Below, in pieces: positions 10,340 through 20,247 of a stretch of 64,000 nt of DNA (within the stretch, counting starts at the first letter, position 1; each line of letters opens with the position of its first letter). The notes beneath the pieces are model-generated. The model saw only the letters and a program-made list of their open reading frames with translations. It was not told the DNA's origin and did no database searches. Source of the stretch: Neogemmobacter tilapiae (GTDB taxonomy: Bacteria; Pseudomonadota; Alphaproteobacteria; Rhodobacterales; Rhodobacteraceae); contig NZ_BMYJ01000003.1 in assembly GCF_014652215.1 (NCBI RefSeq), positions 62,001 to 126,000 of the forward strand, written 5' to 3'. A program made the translations under genes and the position numbers.

Positions 10340-11251
10340 TTGGCAAAATTTGTTTTTGGCACAGGCGTGGGTTCTGGCGGCAACCCCACCGGGGCTTCCA
10401 TCTCTTTTGCGGTCATACCGCTCGTGCTGCTTCCCAAGGTCGAGGCAACGGCCGACAGCCTGCGCTACTTTGGCTCCAGTCAGGCTTCTTTCCGTTACAG
10501 TGGCGAGGGACTGAAATTTTCAGGTGCCCCCGGCGGGCCACTGGATGTGACCGGCGGCACGATCACCGGCCTGGTCGGCAAGATTGCCGGTGAAACAAAG
10601 GTGACCGTGACAGGCTGGGCCATTGACGCCCAGGCCTTCTATGACTTTTCCACCGCGCCGACCGAGCAGGCCTTGGCCAACCTGTTTTTCAACGGCAACG
10701 ACACGATGATCGGCACAGCACTCGGCGACAGCCTGGAAGGTTTCGGCGGAAACGACGTCATCCAAGGCTTTGCCGGCCAGGATGAGCTTCAGGGCGGCAA
10801 TGGCCGTGACCGGCTGGTTCTGGGCCGCGGCAATGACGCCGGAATTGGCAACGCCGGGAATGACACCATCCTTGGCGGTATTGGCAACGACACGCTTTAT
10901 GCCTCGGCGGGCCAGGACTTGCTGACCGGCGGCGCAGGCGCGGATGATTTCCGTTTCGAAGAGACCCCCGCCACCACCGCAGGCAACCGGATCACCGATT
11001 TTCAGGCAGGGCTTGACGACATCGTTCTGAAAAGTTCCGAATTCGGCGGCCTCGCAGCGGGCGTTGTGGACAAAAACCATCTTCGGATCGGAAACGCCGC
11101 TTTGGATGCCAACGACTTTTTAATCTACAACAAGGCCACTGGTGCCTTGTTCTATGATGCTGATGGCAATGGCGTAGGGGAAAAGGTGCAGTTCGCCGCC
11201 GTCACGGCGGGGACCAATCTTACCAACGCTGATTTCCTGATCATCGCCTGA
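10340..11251 (+). CDS. Small RTX (hemolysin-type calcium-binding) secreted protein
   Basis: A 303-residue protein from a TTG start with AGGTG 5 bases upstream. The first ~115 residues are a Gly/Ser/Thr-rich beta region with no cleavable signal. Residues about 118-205 hold degenerate nonapeptide repeats (GFGGNDVIQ, GGNGRDRLV, GNAGNDTILGGIGNDTL, GGAGADDF). The C-terminal ~95 residues (ITDFQAGLDDIVL, then a hydrophobic FLIIA end) resemble a type I secretion signal. Such proteins bind calcium on export through a type I ABC secretion system. No secretion genes are next to it. Function is not identifiable. Confidence 0.8.
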   Translation: MAKFVFGTGVGSGGNPTGASISFAVIPLVLLPKVEATADSLRYFGSSQASFRYSGEGLKFSGAPGGPLDVTGGTITGLVGKIAGETKVTVTGWAIDAQAFYDFSTAPTEQALANLFFNGNDTMIGTALGDSLEGFGGNDVIQGFAGQDELQGGNGRDRLVLGRGNDAGIGNAGNDTILGGIGNDTLYASAGQDLLTGGAGADDFRFEETPATTAGNRITDFQAGLDDIVLKSSEFGGLAAGVVDKNHLRIGNAALDANDFLIYNKATGALFYDADGNGVGEKVQFAAVTAGTNLTNADFLIIA

Positions 11252-11305
11252 TCGCGCCGCAATGGGTCGCGCGGTCACCATTCGGTCGTCCAGCGCCGCC
11301 TTGAC

Positions 11306-11328
11306 GCAGGGGCCAGTTCAGCCCCTGC
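11306..11328 (+). terminator. Hairpin after the RTX gene
   Basis: GCAGGGGC (11306-11313) and GCCCCTGC (11321-11328) enclose 7 bases; GCGCC/GGCGC further out may extend the stem. No T-run follows, so termination is uncertain. It lies 55 bases after the RTX stop and ahead of rsgA. Confidence 0.4.
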
Positions 11329-11391
11329 CTTGGCGCGCAAGTGTCCATTCCACAGCGAACGAAGGGCTTGCATCATGGCCCCTGGTTGATC

Positions 11392-12438
11392 ATGCAGGCA
11401 AATGTGAACACCGCATCTGATCCCCTTTCCGCTGCCTTGGCAGACCTTGGTTGGTCGGCCTTCTTTACCGATCAGCTGACGGCGGAAGACGACGCCCTAG
11501 TCCCCATGCGCATCGCCACCGTCCACCGCGCCCGCCTCACCGCCGAATCCGGCCGTGGCCCTGTGCGCCTGATCCTTCCCATCGCCACCAACACCGCTGA
11601 CTATGCCGTCGGCGATTGGGCCTTGGTTGAACCCGACACCAACACCCTCATCCGCCGCCTTAACCGCCAGTCCCTGCTGGAACGCCACACCGAAGGCGCG
11701 CGGGTTCCGCAGCTGATCGCCGCCAATGTCGATACCCTGTTCATCGCCACCTCCTGCAACGACGATCTGAACCCGGCCCGGCTGGAACGCTATCTGGCGC
11801 TGGCCGCCGAGGCGGGCACCAAACCCGTCATCGTTCTGACCAAAGCCGATCAGGTGCCCGATATCGCCCCCTACCGCGATCAGGTCACGGGCCTGCAACG
11901 CGACCTGCCCGTCGTCGCCGTCAACACCAAATCCCCCGAAACACTGGCCATCCTGGCCCCTTGGTGCGCCTCGGGCCAGACCATTGCCATCGTCGGCTCT
12001 TCTGGTGTCGGCAAATCCTCATTGCTCAACACCCTCGCCGCCAAGACGGGCGAGGATGCCCAACTGACCGGCGAAATCCGCGAATCTGATGCCAAGGGGC
12101 GGCACACCACCACCTCTCGCTCGCTTCACGCCATCGCCACCGGCGGCTGGGTCATCGACACTCCCGGCATCCGCACCCTGCATGTCAGCGACATTGCCGC
12201 TGGTCTGGGCGAGGTTTTCGCCGAAATCACCGAACTGGCCCCAAACTGCCGCTTTCGCAATTGCACCCATGCCCATGAACCGGGCTGTGCCGTTCAGGCG
12301 GCGGTCAAGGCTGGTGAACTCGATTCCGCGCGGCTGGCCCGCTGGCGTAAGCTGACGGATGAAAACACCGCCAACACGCCCGTCCAGACCGGCCCGCGCG
12401 GCAACAAGATCACCAAGGTTGGCGGCAAGAAACGCTAA
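11392..12438 (+). CDS. rsgA: Small ribosomal subunit biogenesis GTPase RsgA
   Basis: A 348-residue circularly permuted GTPase that checks 30S maturation. An OB-fold region comes first, then G4 (LTKADQV), G1 (GSSGVGKSSLLN, near residue 202), the TTTSR switch and G3 (DTPGIRTL). The zinc site CRFRNCTHAHEPGC (residues about 286-300) closes the protein. The start is uncertain: the ATG at 11392 gives a normal N-terminus; a GTG at 11341 is also open. Neither has a clear ribosome site. Confidence 0.93.
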   Translation: MQANVNTASDPLSAALADLGWSAFFTDQLTAEDDALVPMRIATVHRARLTAESGRGPVRLILPIATNTADYAVGDWALVEPDTNTLIRRLNRQSLLERHTEGARVPQLIAANVDTLFIATSCNDDLNPARLERYLALAAEAGTKPVIVLTKADQVPDIAPYRDQVTGLQRDLPVVAVNTKSPETLAILAPWCASGQTIAIVGSSGVGKSSLLNTLAAKTGEDAQLTGEIRESDAKGRHTTTSRSLHAIATGGWVIDTPGIRTLHVSDIAAGLGEVFAEITELAPNCRFRNCTHAHEPGCAVQAAVKAGELDSARLARWRKLTDENTANTPVQTGPRGNKITKVGGKKR

Positions 12439-12458
12439 GGGCGGCCCGAAAGCCGCCC
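12439..12458. terminator. Bidirectional terminator between rsgA and the aldo/keto reductase
   Basis: GGGCGGC (12439-12445) and GCCGCCC (12452-12458) with loop CCGAAA, directly after the rsgA stop and 7 bases from the stop of the converging gene. Confidence 0.65.
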
Positions 12459-12465
12459 TCCATCA

Positions 12466-13494
12466 TCATTCCGCCGAAGATTTGGCCCAAAGATTGATGT
12501 CTTCCTCGGATGAAATCCGGTCAATCATCGCCAGCTCTTCCGCCGTGAATTCCAAGTTCTTCACGGCCCCCGCGCAATCCACCACCTGCTCGGGCTTGCT
12601 GGCCCCGATCAGCGCCGTGGTGATCCCGCCTTCGCGCAGAACCCAGGCCAAGGCCATCTGCGCCAAGGTCTGACCCCGTTCCTGCGCCATCGCATCCAGC
12701 GCCTTGACCGAGGCAATCGCCCGCTCGTTGATCGTCCCCGGATCCAGCGATTTGCCCTGCGCCGCCCGGCTGTCCGCCGGAATCCCACCCAGATACTTCC
12801 GCGTCAAAATGCCCTGCGCCAAAGGCGTAAAGGCTATCGACCCGATCCCCAACTCCTTCAGCGTATCCTTCAGCCCATCCGTTTCGACCCAGCGATTCAG
12901 GATGTTATAGCTCGGCTGATGGATCACGCAGGGCGTCCCCAGATCCTTCAGGATCGCCGCCGCCTCACGCGTGCGCTGGCTGTTATAGCTGGAAATGCCG
13001 ACATACAGCGCCTTACCCGACCGCACGATCTGATCCAACGCGCCCATGGTTTCCTCCAGCGGCGTGTCGGGGTCAAAGCGGTGGGAATAGAAGATGTCGA
13101 CATAGTCCAGCCCCATCCGTTTCAGCGACTGGTCGCAAGAGGCGACCACATATTTCCGGCTGCCCCATTCGCCATAAGGCCCGTCCCACATCCGGTATCC
13201 GGCCTTGGATGAAATGATCAGCTGATCCCGATAGCCCGCAAAATCCGTCCGCAAGATTTCCCCGAACGCCTCTTCGGCGCTGCCGGGCGGCGGGCCATAG
13301 TTGTTCGCCAGATCGAAATGCGTGATCCCGTGGTCCAGCGCCGTCCGGCAAATCGCCCGCTTGGTGTCGTGCGGTGTGTCGTGCCCAAAGTTGTGCCAAA
13401 GGCCCAGCGAAATGGCGGGCAGCATCAGGCCCGAGTTGCCGCAGCGGCGATAGACCATCCGCTCATGGCGGTCGGCGGCGGGGGTATAGGTCAT
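12466..13494 (-). CDS. Aldo/keto reductase, L-glyceraldehyde 3-phosphate reductase (YghZ) type
   Basis: A 342-residue NADPH-dependent reductase of the AKR14/Kv-beta-like group. The start at 13494 has GGGAGG 5 bases upstream. Family motifs are clear: MVYRRCGNSGLMLPAISLGLW, HFDLANNYGPPPGSAEE (Asp and Tyr), KAGYRMWDGPYG (Lys) and YSHRFDPDTPLEET (His). The C-terminal part has the GASKPEQV NADP-phosphate loop. YghZ relatives reduce L-glyceraldehyde 3-phosphate and methylglyoxal. A 24-base palindrome lies just ahead of its ribosome site. It may be co-transcribed with the membrane-protein gene upstream (55-base gap). Confidence 0.93.
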   Translation of the reverse strand: MTYTPAADRHERMVYRRCGNSGLMLPAISLGLWHNFGHDTPHDTKRAICRTALDHGITHFDLANNYGPPPGSAEEAFGEILRTDFAGYRDQLIISSKAGYRMWDGPYGEWGSRKYVVASCDQSLKRMGLDYVDIFYSHRFDPDTPLEETMGALDQIVRSGKALYVGISSYNSQRTREAAAILKDLGTPCVIHQPSYNILNRWVETDGLKDTLKELGIGSIAFTPLAQGILTRKYLGGIPADSRAAQGKSLDPGTINERAIASVKALDAMAQERGQTLAQMALAWVLREGGITTALIGASKPEQVVDCAGAVKNLEFTAEELAMIDRISSEEDINLWAKSSAE

Positions 13495-13506
13495 GGAAGC
13501 CTCCCA

Positions 13507-13530
13507 GCAAAGATTACCGTTAATCTTTGC
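13507..13530. promoter_or_regulatory. 24-base palindrome before the aldo/keto reductase
   Basis: GCAAAGATTA (13507-13516) and TAATCTTTGC (13521-13530) form a perfect 10-bp inverted repeat with a 4-base centre, ending 13 bases before the start codon and abutting the ribosome site. The AT-rich core in GC-rich DNA suggests a repressor or activator site. An RNA hairpin is possible. Confidence 0.55.
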
Positions 13531-13548
13531 GGGCAAATGCGCCGGGGT

Positions 13549-14052
13549 TCAAGCCCCCGACAACCCATTCAGCAAGGCCGCAATGTCCGCGTCACTTTTC
13601 CCGGCCCCCAAAGCCATCGCATGCAGGCTTTGGCCCGGATCGGACACATCATAGCCTGCATCCCCCAGCAAAGCCTGCAAATCCTCCGCGCTCAGCCCGA
13701 ACAACGGTGCGACCTTGTCCACCGGATTGGCCATCACCGCCCCCGCAAAGGCAAACTGCGGCGGCCCACCCGCACGCCCCTCTTCGCCCGCCAGAAAGAA
13801 CGGCACCATCATCGCCACCGAAACCGCCGTCGCCACAATCATCGCCGGCTTGCGCAGATAGGCCATCATCGGCCGCCAGTTCTTCCACAGATGCAGCGCA
13901 AAGGGCAAAATCAGCACCAGACTTAGAATCTCGTGCATTTCCCGAAAGGCCGCCGGGCCGATATGCACGAAAAGCGCGATCCCCGTGATCAAAGAAATCA
14001 TGAACAGCCAAGTGATGAATGGCGTGGCATAGCGGTGGACAATCTGGCTCAT
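13549..14052 (-). CDS. Small DUF4405-like membrane protein
   Basis: A 167-residue protein starting at an ATG with AAGGA 5-6 bases upstream. The N-terminal ~110 residues contain three or four membrane helices (FITWLFMISLITGIALFVHI; EILSLVLILPFALHLW; AMIVATAVSVAMMVPFFLA) with His residues (HEI, HLWKNW) resembling the heme-ligand pattern of cytochrome b561/DUF4405 proteins. The C-terminal 60 residues (VDKVAPLFGLSAEDLQALLGDAGYDV) are a soluble helical segment like one often found in such proteins. Electron transfer is a possibility, not shown. Confidence 0.75.
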   Translation of the reverse strand: MSQIVHRYATPFITWLFMISLITGIALFVHIGPAAFREMHEILSLVLILPFALHLWKNWRPMMAYLRKPAMIVATAVSVAMMVPFFLAGEEGRAGGPPQFAFAGAVMANPVDKVAPLFGLSAEDLQALLGDAGYDVSDPGQSLHAMALGAGKSDADIAALLNGLSGA

Positions 14053-14092
14053 CGGTCTTCCTTGCATTCGGCGGCTGGCCCGCCAAAAGCAA

Positions 14093-14126
14093 AACGCGCG
14101 CGACGGGGCGTTCCGTCGCGCGCGTT
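14093..14126 (-). terminator. Terminator of the xyl operon
   Basis: A perfect 14-bp stem, AACGCGCGCGACGG (14093-14106) and CCGTCGCGCGCGTT (14113-14126), with a 6-base loop, lies 19 bases past the xylA stop. On the minus strand TTTTGCTTTT follows. It is a textbook intrinsic terminator. Confidence 0.88.
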
Positions 14127-14144
14127 GCAGGATTTTCGCCTAGA

Positions 14145-15446
14145 TCAGACGAACCGGTTCCACAGGTTTTCCAGCCGCTCTTGACGGCCCGATTTCGGCT
14201 GCGGTTCCAGACCTTCGGCGGTCACCCGCGCCGCAGCAGCCTCCAGCCCGCCTTTCAGCATGGCTTGCGCGGCAGGGGTTTTCCAACCCGCATAGCGTTC
14301 GTCCCGCGCCTTTTCCAGCGAACCGTCTTCCAGCAGCGCTGCAGCCGCTTTCAGTGCCCGCGCACAGGTGTCCATCCCGCCGACATGCGCCAGAATCAGA
14401 TCCTCGGCATCCAGCGACTGACGGCGCACCTTGGCGTCAAAGTTCGTCCCGCCCGTGGTGTACCCCCCCGCCCGCAGGATTTCATAGAAAGCCACCGCCT
14501 TTTCGGCATGGTTGTTCGGGAATTGGTCAGTGTCCCAGCCGGACTGATAGTCGTTCCGGTTCATGTCGATCGACCCGAAAATCCCAAGGGCCGAGGCCAG
14601 CGCGATTTCATGCTCAAACGAATGGCCCGCCAGAATCGCATGGCCCTGTTCGATGTTGACCTGAACTTCTTTCTCCAGCCCGAATTCTTTCAGGAACCCG
14701 TAAACCGTCGCCACGTCATAGTCATACTGGTGCTTTGACGGCTCTTGCGGCTTCGGCTCAATCAGGATCGCGCCTTTGAAACCGATCTTGTGCTTGTATT
14801 CCACCACCTGTTGCAGGAACCGCCCCGCATGGGCGCGTTCGGCTTTCAGGTCGGTGTTCAGCAGGGTTTCATAGCCTTCACGACCGCCCCACAGCACATA
14901 GTTCTGCCCGCCCAGACGTTTCGTCACGTCCATGTTCGCCTTCACATTGGCGGCGGCATAGGCGTAAACATCCGGGTCCGGGTTCGTGGCCGCCCCCGAC
15001 ATCCAGCGCCGATGGCTGAACATATTGGCCGTGCCCCACAGCAATTGCGTCTTGTGCTTGGCCTGTTTGGCTTCCAGATAATCCGCAATGTCGTTCAGGT
15101 TTTTCAGGCTTTCCGCGAAAGTCGCCCCTTCAGGGCGGGCATCGGCGTCGTGGAAGCAATAGAAAGGCACCCCCAGAATATCGAACATCTCGAACGCGAC
15201 ATCCGCTTTCAGCCGCGCCAGATCCATGCTGTCGCCAAACCACGGGCGCTCAAAGGTCTGCCCGCCGAACGGATCGCCCCCCGGCCAGGCAAACGAATGC
15301 CAATAGGCCACGGCAAAGCGCATCTGGTCTTCCATCCGCTTGCCCATGACGATCTCGTCGGGGTTATAGTGGCGAAAGGCGAATTCGTTGCTGCTGTCCG
15401 GGCCTTCATATTTGATCGCCGGGATGCCTTTGAAAAAGTCGGTCAT
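14145..15446 (-). CDS. xylA: Xylose isomerase
   Basis: A 433-residue class II xylose isomerase converting D-xylose to D-xylulose. The catalytic segment [10 protein letters not shown] near residue 100 supplies His and Asp, and [17 protein letters not shown] is the metal-site signature. [14 protein letters not shown] and the late [11 protein letters not shown] are also typical. It sits 11 bases after xylB and is the last gene of the operon, before a strong terminator. Cytoplasmic; metal-dependent. Complete. Confidence 0.98.
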   Translation of the reverse strand: MTDFFKGIPAIKYEGPDSSNEFAFRHYNPDEIVMGKRMEDQMRFAVAYWHSFAWPGGDPFGGQTFERPWFGDSMDLARLKADVAFEMFDILGVPFYCFHDADARPEGATFAESLKNLNDIADYLEAKQAKHKTQLLWGTANMFSHRRWMSGAATNPDPDVYAYAAANVKANMDVTKRLGGQNYVLWGGREGYETLLNTDLKAERAHAGRFLQQVVEYKHKIGFKGAILIEPKPQEPSKHQYDYDVATVYGFLKEFGLEKEVQVNIEQGHAILAGHSFEHEIALASALGIFGSIDMNRNDYQSGWDTDQFPNNHAEKAVAFYEILRAGGYTTGGTNFDAKVRRQSLDAEDLILAHVGGMDTCARALKAAAALLEDGSLEKARDERYAGWKTPAAQAMLKGGLEAAAARVTAEGLEPQPKSGRQERLENLWNRFV

Positions 15447-15457
15447 GGTGTCGTTCC

Positions 15458-16903
15458 TTAGAAGTTTGCGCCAGTGATGGCGGTTTGGGCGGCGCGATAG
15501 CGGGCATGGCCGGCATCGAACGCGTCTTTCAGGGCCGCATCCGGTTCAACCGAACGCGCGATGGGCGGCAGGCTGGCGATTTCGGCGCCTGCCCCCGTGG
15601 CGGCCATAAGGGCCAGACGGGCGGCACCAAAGGCCCCGCCAAAATCACCCGCCACCGGCAGATGCACCGGGCAATCCAGCGCCGTGGCAATGGCCCGCAG
15701 CCAGTATTCCGACCGCGAACCGCCGCCGACGGCCAGCAGGTTTTCCAGCTTGGTTCCCGTTGCGGCCAAAGCATCGCGGCAGTCGCGGATGGCAAAGGTC
15801 ACACCCTCCAGCACCGCCCGCGTCGCTGCGGCCCGGTCGGTCGCATGTTCCAACCCGACAAAGGCCCCCCGCACGGCGGCATTGTTCAGCGGAGTCCGCT
15901 CGCCCCCCAGATAGGGCAGGAAGGCCGTCTTGCCCGGCGCTTGCAGCGCCCCAAGGTTCCCCGTCAGGCTGGCCGCATCCTGCCCCACCAGCCCCGCAAA
16001 CCAGTTCAGCGCATCCGTCGCCGCCAGAATCACGCCCATCTGGTGCCAGGTGTTGGGCAAAGCATGGCAGAACGTATGCACCGCCGTCGCCGGATCCGGC
16101 TGATAGCCGTCATTCGCCGCAAACAGCACGCCCGAGGTTCCCAGCGAAACAAACGCCTCCCCCGCCCGCACCACGCCGACCCCGACGCCGGACGCCGCAT
16201 TGTCGCCGCCCCCGCCTGCAACGATTACGCTGTTGGACAAGCCCCAACGCGAACACAGCTCGGTCCGCAGTGTCCCCGACACTTCAGACCCTTCCACCAA
16301 ACGCGGCATCTGATCGCGGTTCAGCCCCGTCGCGGCCAGCAGATCCTCCGACCAATCCCGCTTGCCCGTGTCCAGCCAGCTTGTCCCCGCCGCATCCGAC
16401 ATTTCCGCGACATGGTCCCCTACCAGCCAAAGCCGCAGGTAATCTTTCGGCAGCAGAACCTTCGCCACCTTGTCCCAAATGGCCCGCTCATGCCGCTGCA
16501 CCCAGACCAGTTTCGGCGCCGTAAACCCCGGAAACACGATATTACCGCTAACACGCCGGAACTGCGGATCCCCATCCAATTCCGCCGCCTCTTCATGGCT
16601 GCGCGTGTCGTTCCACAGGATGCAGGGCCGCAGCACCTCATCCGCTTTATCCAGCAAGGTCGCCCCGTGCATATGCCCCGAAAGGCCAATCCCCTTGACC
16701 CCCGAAAGCCCATGCGCCGACAGCGCATCCATCACCTTTTCCGCCGCCGCGATCCAATCCGCCGGCGTCTGCTCGCTCCACCCCTCATGCGGCCGCGCCA
16801 CGTTCAGCGGCGCGCTCGCTTCGGCGATCACCTTCTGATCTTCCGAAATCAGAATGCCCTTCAGACCGGACGTGCCCAGATCAAGCCCGATATACATGCT
16901 CAC
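15458..16903 (-). CDS. xylB: Xylulokinase
   Basis: A 481-residue FGGY-family kinase phosphorylating D-xylulose to xylulose 5-phosphate. The N-terminal [11 protein letters not shown] is the first phosphate motif, [13 protein letters not shown] and [13 protein letters not shown] are family motifs, and [15 protein letters not shown] and [14 protein letters not shown] mark the substrate and ATP regions. It overlaps the upstream xylG by 4 bases (ATGA) and is followed by xylA. Complete. Confidence 0.97.
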   Translation of the reverse strand: MSMYIGLDLGTSGLKGILISEDQKVIAEASAPLNVARPHEGWSEQTPADWIAAAEKVMDALSAHGLSGVKGIGLSGHMHGATLLDKADEVLRPCILWNDTRSHEEAAELDGDPQFRRVSGNIVFPGFTAPKLVWVQRHERAIWDKVAKVLLPKDYLRLWLVGDHVAEMSDAAGTSWLDTGKRDWSEDLLAATGLNRDQMPRLVEGSEVSGTLRTELCSRWGLSNSVIVAGGGGDNAASGVGVGVVRAGEAFVSLGTSGVLFAANDGYQPDPATAVHTFCHALPNTWHQMGVILAATDALNWFAGLVGQDAASLTGNLGALQAPGKTAFLPYLGGERTPLNNAAVRGAFVGLEHATDRAAATRAVLEGVTFAIRDCRDALAATGTKLENLLAVGGGSRSEYWLRAIATALDCPVHLPVAGDFGGAFGAARLALMAATGAGAEIASLPPIARSVEPDAALKDAFDAGHARYRAAQTAITGANF

Positions 16904-17664
16904 ACCGCCTGCGCAGGCTTTTTGCCCGCAATGATCATGCCCAGAATGTCGTCATCCGTGACTTCATTCACATTCACCGTCCCCACACGCTGGCCGTTCT
17001 TCATCACCACCGCCCGGTCGCACAGCTTCATCACATTGTGGATGTCATGCTCGATCAGGAAAATCCCCAGACCCTGCGCCTTCAGTTCCTGGATCAGCTC
17101 TGACACCATCTGCGTCTCATGCGGCCCCAGGGCCGCTGTCGGCTCGTCCATGATCAGGATTTTCGCGTTGAAATAGACGGCACGCGCAATCGCCACCGAT
17201 TGCCGCTGCCCCCCCGAAAGCGCGCTCACCGGCACGTTGAACTTGCGGAAGTTCGGGTTCAGCCGCCCCATGATCTTGCGGGTTTCCGCCTCCATCTTCG
17301 TCTCATCGACGAAACCAAAGCTGTTCACCAGCTCCCGACCCAGAAACAGGTTCGAAGCCGCATCCAGATTGTCCGCCAAAGCCAGCGTCTGATAGATCGT
17401 CTCGATGTTCTGCGCCCGCGCATCCCGCGGATCCTTGATCTCGACCTTTTCACCATTGATGAAAATGTCGCCCGCATCCGCCTGATAGGCCCCCGACAGG
17501 CATTTGATCAGCGTCGATTTCCCCGCCCCGTTGTGGCCCAAAAGGCCCACAACTTCGCCCGGATACAGATCGACCGTCACATGGTCGACCGCCTTGATGC
17601 CCCCAAAGGCAATCGAAATGTCGCGCATTTCGACAAGGGGCGTGCCGCGATTTGTGGTGTTCAT
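16900..17664 (-). CDS. xylG: Xylose ABC transporter ATP-binding protein (single-domain)
   Basis: A 254-residue ATPase with Walker [10 protein letters not shown], signature LSGGQRQ, Walker [13 protein letters not shown] and the switch His in [10 protein letters not shown]. It energises the permease encoded just upstream. It has only one ABC domain, whereas E. coli XylG has two; it is closer in size to the FrcA-type ATPases of rhizobia and would work as a homodimer. Overlaps xylB by 4 bases and lies 11 bases after xylH. Confidence 0.94.
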   Translation of the reverse strand: MNTTNRGTPLVEMRDISIAFGGIKAVDHVTVDLYPGEVVGLLGHNGAGKSTLIKCLSGAYQADAGDIFINGEKVEIKDPRDARAQNIETIYQTLALADNLDAASNLFLGRELVNSFGFVDETKMEAETRKIMGRLNPNFRKFNVPVSALSGGQRQSVAIARAVYFNAKILIMDEPTAALGPHETQMVSELIQELKAQGLGIFLIEHDIHNVMKLCDRAVVMKNGQRVGTVNVNEVTDDDILGMIIAGKKPAQAV

Positions 17665-17675
17665 GACTCGTCCCC

Positions 17676-18995
17676 TTATTTCAGGCGTTTGCGGTAAAGA
17701 ATGTCCAGATAGACGGCCAGAACCAGCGCCGCCCCGATCACGATCTTGCGGTAAGAACCGTCGCCAAAACCGATCAGCACCATCCCCGTTTGCAGCGATA
17801 CCAGCACCAAGGCCCCGATAATCGCCCCATAGATCGTGCCCACGCCCCCGGCCAACGACGTGCCGCCGACAACCGCCGCCGCGATCACATACAATTCGTC
17901 CAGATCCCCCAGCGCGTTGGTCGCACTGTTCAGACGCGCCGAACCGATGACCCCCGCCAGACCAGCCAAGGCCCCCATCAGCGTAAAGATCTTCACCGTC
18001 ATCGCCCGGGTGTTGATCCCCGACAGCGCCGCCGCTTCCGGGTTGCCCCCGATAGCAAACACATAGCGACCAAAACGGGTGCGCGTCATCAGCACCGTCA
18101 TCAGGATCGCCACGACCACAAGGATGATCACCGGATAGGCGTAGCCATGCGAGATAAAGGCGTCCTCCGGCACTTCCTGCCCCAGACCCTCATAATACTG
18201 TTTCAGAATGCCCTTCGGCCACGGATAGGCATTCACCACCCAGGTCGCCACGGCAATCAGCCCCACGCCCAGACCGGCCATGAAATATTCCGCCCACATC
18301 GGACGCAGCGGAAAGCCGTGCTTGCGCCGATTGCCACGCCCCCGCACGATCATCCAGATCACACCCGCGCTCGCAATCGCCGCCAAAATCCACGATCCCG
18401 TCGCCCCAATCGCCCCGAACGGCCCGCCCCCGATCAGCGCAAAGGTCTCATCCACCGGCGAAATCGTCCGGCCATCGGCCGCCAGAAAGGCCACACCGCG
18501 CCAGATCAGCAAACCGCCCAAGGTCACGATAAAGGCCGGGATCGACAAATAGGCGATCATGCTGCCTTGAAGCGCGCCGATCAAAGCCCCCAACACAATC
18601 CCGAAGATTACCGTGATGATCCAGATCGCCGGATGCCCCAGCCCCAGATATTGCGGCAGCCATTCCACCTGCAACAGACCCATATACATGCCCGTCACGC
18701 CGACAATCGAACCGACCGACAGGTCGATGTTGCGGGTGATGATCACCAGAACCATCCCCGTCGCCATGATGCCGATCGAGGCCGTCTGCACCGAAAGGTT
18801 CCACAGGTTCCGCGGCGTCAGGAAAGTGCCGCCGCCCAGAAACAGCTCGGCATAAACGTGAAAACCGATCCAGATCAGCAGCAGCGCGCCGACCATGCCG
18901 ATCAGGCGGGGGTCAATTTCGGTGGCCCGCAGAAAACGGCCAATCGGGCCTTCCTCTTTTCCGGCGGCCTGAGGATTTTGGTTGATGTCGGTCAT
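17676..18995 (-). CDS. xylH: Xylose ABC transporter permease
   Basis: A 439-residue polytopic permease of the ribose/xylose (CUT2) type with about ten or more membrane helices. [50 protein letters not shown] and [19 protein letters not shown] are the conserved CUT2 segments. The longer middle section ([13 protein letters not shown] region and the Pro/Trp-rich loop) is characteristic of XylH rather than RbsC. It is between xylF (150-base gap with a hairpin) and xylG. Confidence 0.95.
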   Translation of the reverse strand: MTDINQNPQAAGKEEGPIGRFLRATEIDPRLIGMVGALLLIWIGFHVYAELFLGGGTFLTPRNLWNLSVQTASIGIMATGMVLVIITRNIDLSVGSIVGVTGMYMGLLQVEWLPQYLGLGHPAIWIITVIFGIVLGALIGALQGSMIAYLSIPAFIVTLGGLLIWRGVAFLAADGRTISPVDETFALIGGGPFGAIGATGSWILAAIASAGVIWMIVRGRGNRRKHGFPLRPMWAEYFMAGLGVGLIAVATWVVNAYPWPKGILKQYYEGLGQEVPEDAFISHGYAYPVIILVVVAILMTVLMTRTRFGRYVFAIGGNPEAAALSGINTRAMTVKIFTLMGALAGLAGVIGSARLNSATNALGDLDELYVIAAAVVGGTSLAGGVGTIYGAIIGALVLVSLQTGMVLIGFGDGSYRKIVIGAALVLAVYLDILYRKRLK

Positions 18996-19107
18996 GTCCC
19001 GTCCATGTGACTAAAGGGTGACCGCGCGGCCTTGTTCCGGCCCATATGGCATGCGGTCAAAAGAGGACGTCTTGGCCTGGCGTCTCGCCCCGGCCCGTCA
19101 GGAAAAT

Positions 19108-19134
19108 GGGGTGCCGCCCCAAGGACGGCACCCC
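19108..19134 (-). terminator. Intercistronic hairpin between xylF and xylH
   Basis: GGGGTGCCG (19108-19116) and CGGCACCCC (19126-19134) form a 9-bp stem with a 9-base loop, 12 bases past the xylF stop. On the minus strand ATTTTCC follows. Such partial terminators or RNA-stabilising hairpins raise the binding protein above the membrane parts. Confidence 0.65.
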
Positions 19135-19146
19135 GCGATCAAGCGA

Positions 19147-20172
19147 TCACTCGCAGCCGACAACGCCAGCCATCGCACCTTCGCAAGCCTGCTCTTTCGA
19201 GATATGGCCCGCGTCGATCGCGACGTTCAGGTTGTCTTTGGTCAGCGGCGTCGGAGCCAGCAGGATCGCGTTCATTTCAACGCCTTTTTCCCCACCCGAG
19301 AACTTGGTCGCACCAGCGATCCCGTCCAGCGCCGTGCCATCTGCCAGGGCCGAGGCGATTTCGCCAGCGGCCTTGCCCAGTTGACGCGCGTCTTTCCAGA
19401 CCGAAACGGTCTGGGTGCCACGGGCCACGCGGTTGATCGCAGCCAAGTCACCGTCTTGACCACCCAGAGGAACGTTCAGGCCCTGTGCGGCCAGCGCGGC
19501 CGCAGCACCACCGGCCATCCCGTCGTTCTGCGACAGAACGGCGTCCACGGCGTTGTTGTTGGCGGTCAGGATCTGCTCCATGTTCTTCTGGGCATTCTCT
19601 GGCTTCCAGCCGTCCGAGTTGGCTTCGCCGACGATCACAATGTCGCCCGCAGCCACGGCAGCGCCGATGACTTCTTCCATGCCTTGACGCAGGAAGCCGA
19701 CGTTCGGATCACCGGGGTCACCCTTGATGATCGCATAGTTGCCTTTGGGGGCAGCGGCGAACACGTTTTCCGCGATGATGCGGCCCACGCCCACGTTGTC
19801 GAAGGTCAGATAGAAAGTCCGGTCGTCTTCGATCAGACGGTCATAGCCCACAACCGGAATGCCTTCGGCAGCGGCTTTCTCGATGGCCGGCCCGATAGCG
19901 TCCTTGTCCCAGGCGTTGATCACCAGCGCATCCACCCCTTGCGCGATCAGTGCGTCAACGTCCGACAGTTGCTTTTCAGCTGACGATTGCGCGTCAGCCG
20001 ACACGTATTCGTTGCCAGCCGCTTCAATCGCCGCTTTCATCGCCGCTTCGTCGATCTTCCAGCGCTCTTCCTGGAACTGCGCCCACGACACGCCGATTTT
20101 CTTGCCTTCGGCCAAAGCAGCCGAATTGATACCAGCCGCGGCGATGACCGCAGCGATAAATACCTTGCGCAT
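19147..20172 (-). CDS. xylF: Xylose-binding periplasmic protein
   Basis: A 341-residue CUT2 substrate-binding protein. The start at 20172 follows GGGAGG, and MRKVFIAAVIAAAGINSAALAEG is a clear signal peptide cleaved after Ala near residue 21. The mature part has the periplasmic-binding fold with the XylF-style start KKIGVSWAQFQEERW, and VINAWDKDAIGPAIEKAA, NDGMAGGAAAALAAQG and VSVWKDARQLGKAA. The C-terminal Cys pair (EQACEG...GVVGCE) may form a disulfide. First gene of the operon, divergent from the ROK repressor. Confidence 0.95.
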   Translation of the reverse strand: MRKVFIAAVIAAAGINSAALAEGKKIGVSWAQFQEERWKIDEAAMKAAIEAAGNEYVSADAQSSAEKQLSDVDALIAQGVDALVINAWDKDAIGPAIEKAAAEGIPVVGYDRLIEDDRTFYLTFDNVGVGRIIAENVFAAAPKGNYAIIKGDPGDPNVGFLRQGMEEVIGAAVAAGDIVIVGEANSDGWKPENAQKNMEQILTANNNAVDAVLSQNDGMAGGAAAALAAQGLNVPLGGQDGDLAAINRVARGTQTVSVWKDARQLGKAAGEIASALADGTALDGIAGATKFSGGEKGVEMNAILLAPTPLTKDNLNVAIDAGHISKEQACEGAMAGVVGCE

Positions 20173-20247
20173 ATTATCCTCCCTTGGATGCGACCCATGC
20201 ATGGCCGGTCCGGCAGATTCGCCGATACGGGCGGGAAATTGGCCTGA

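Noticed and set aside
15485-17176. 563-codon plus-strand open frame
   Set aside because: Antisense to xylB and xylG, whose motifs are complete.
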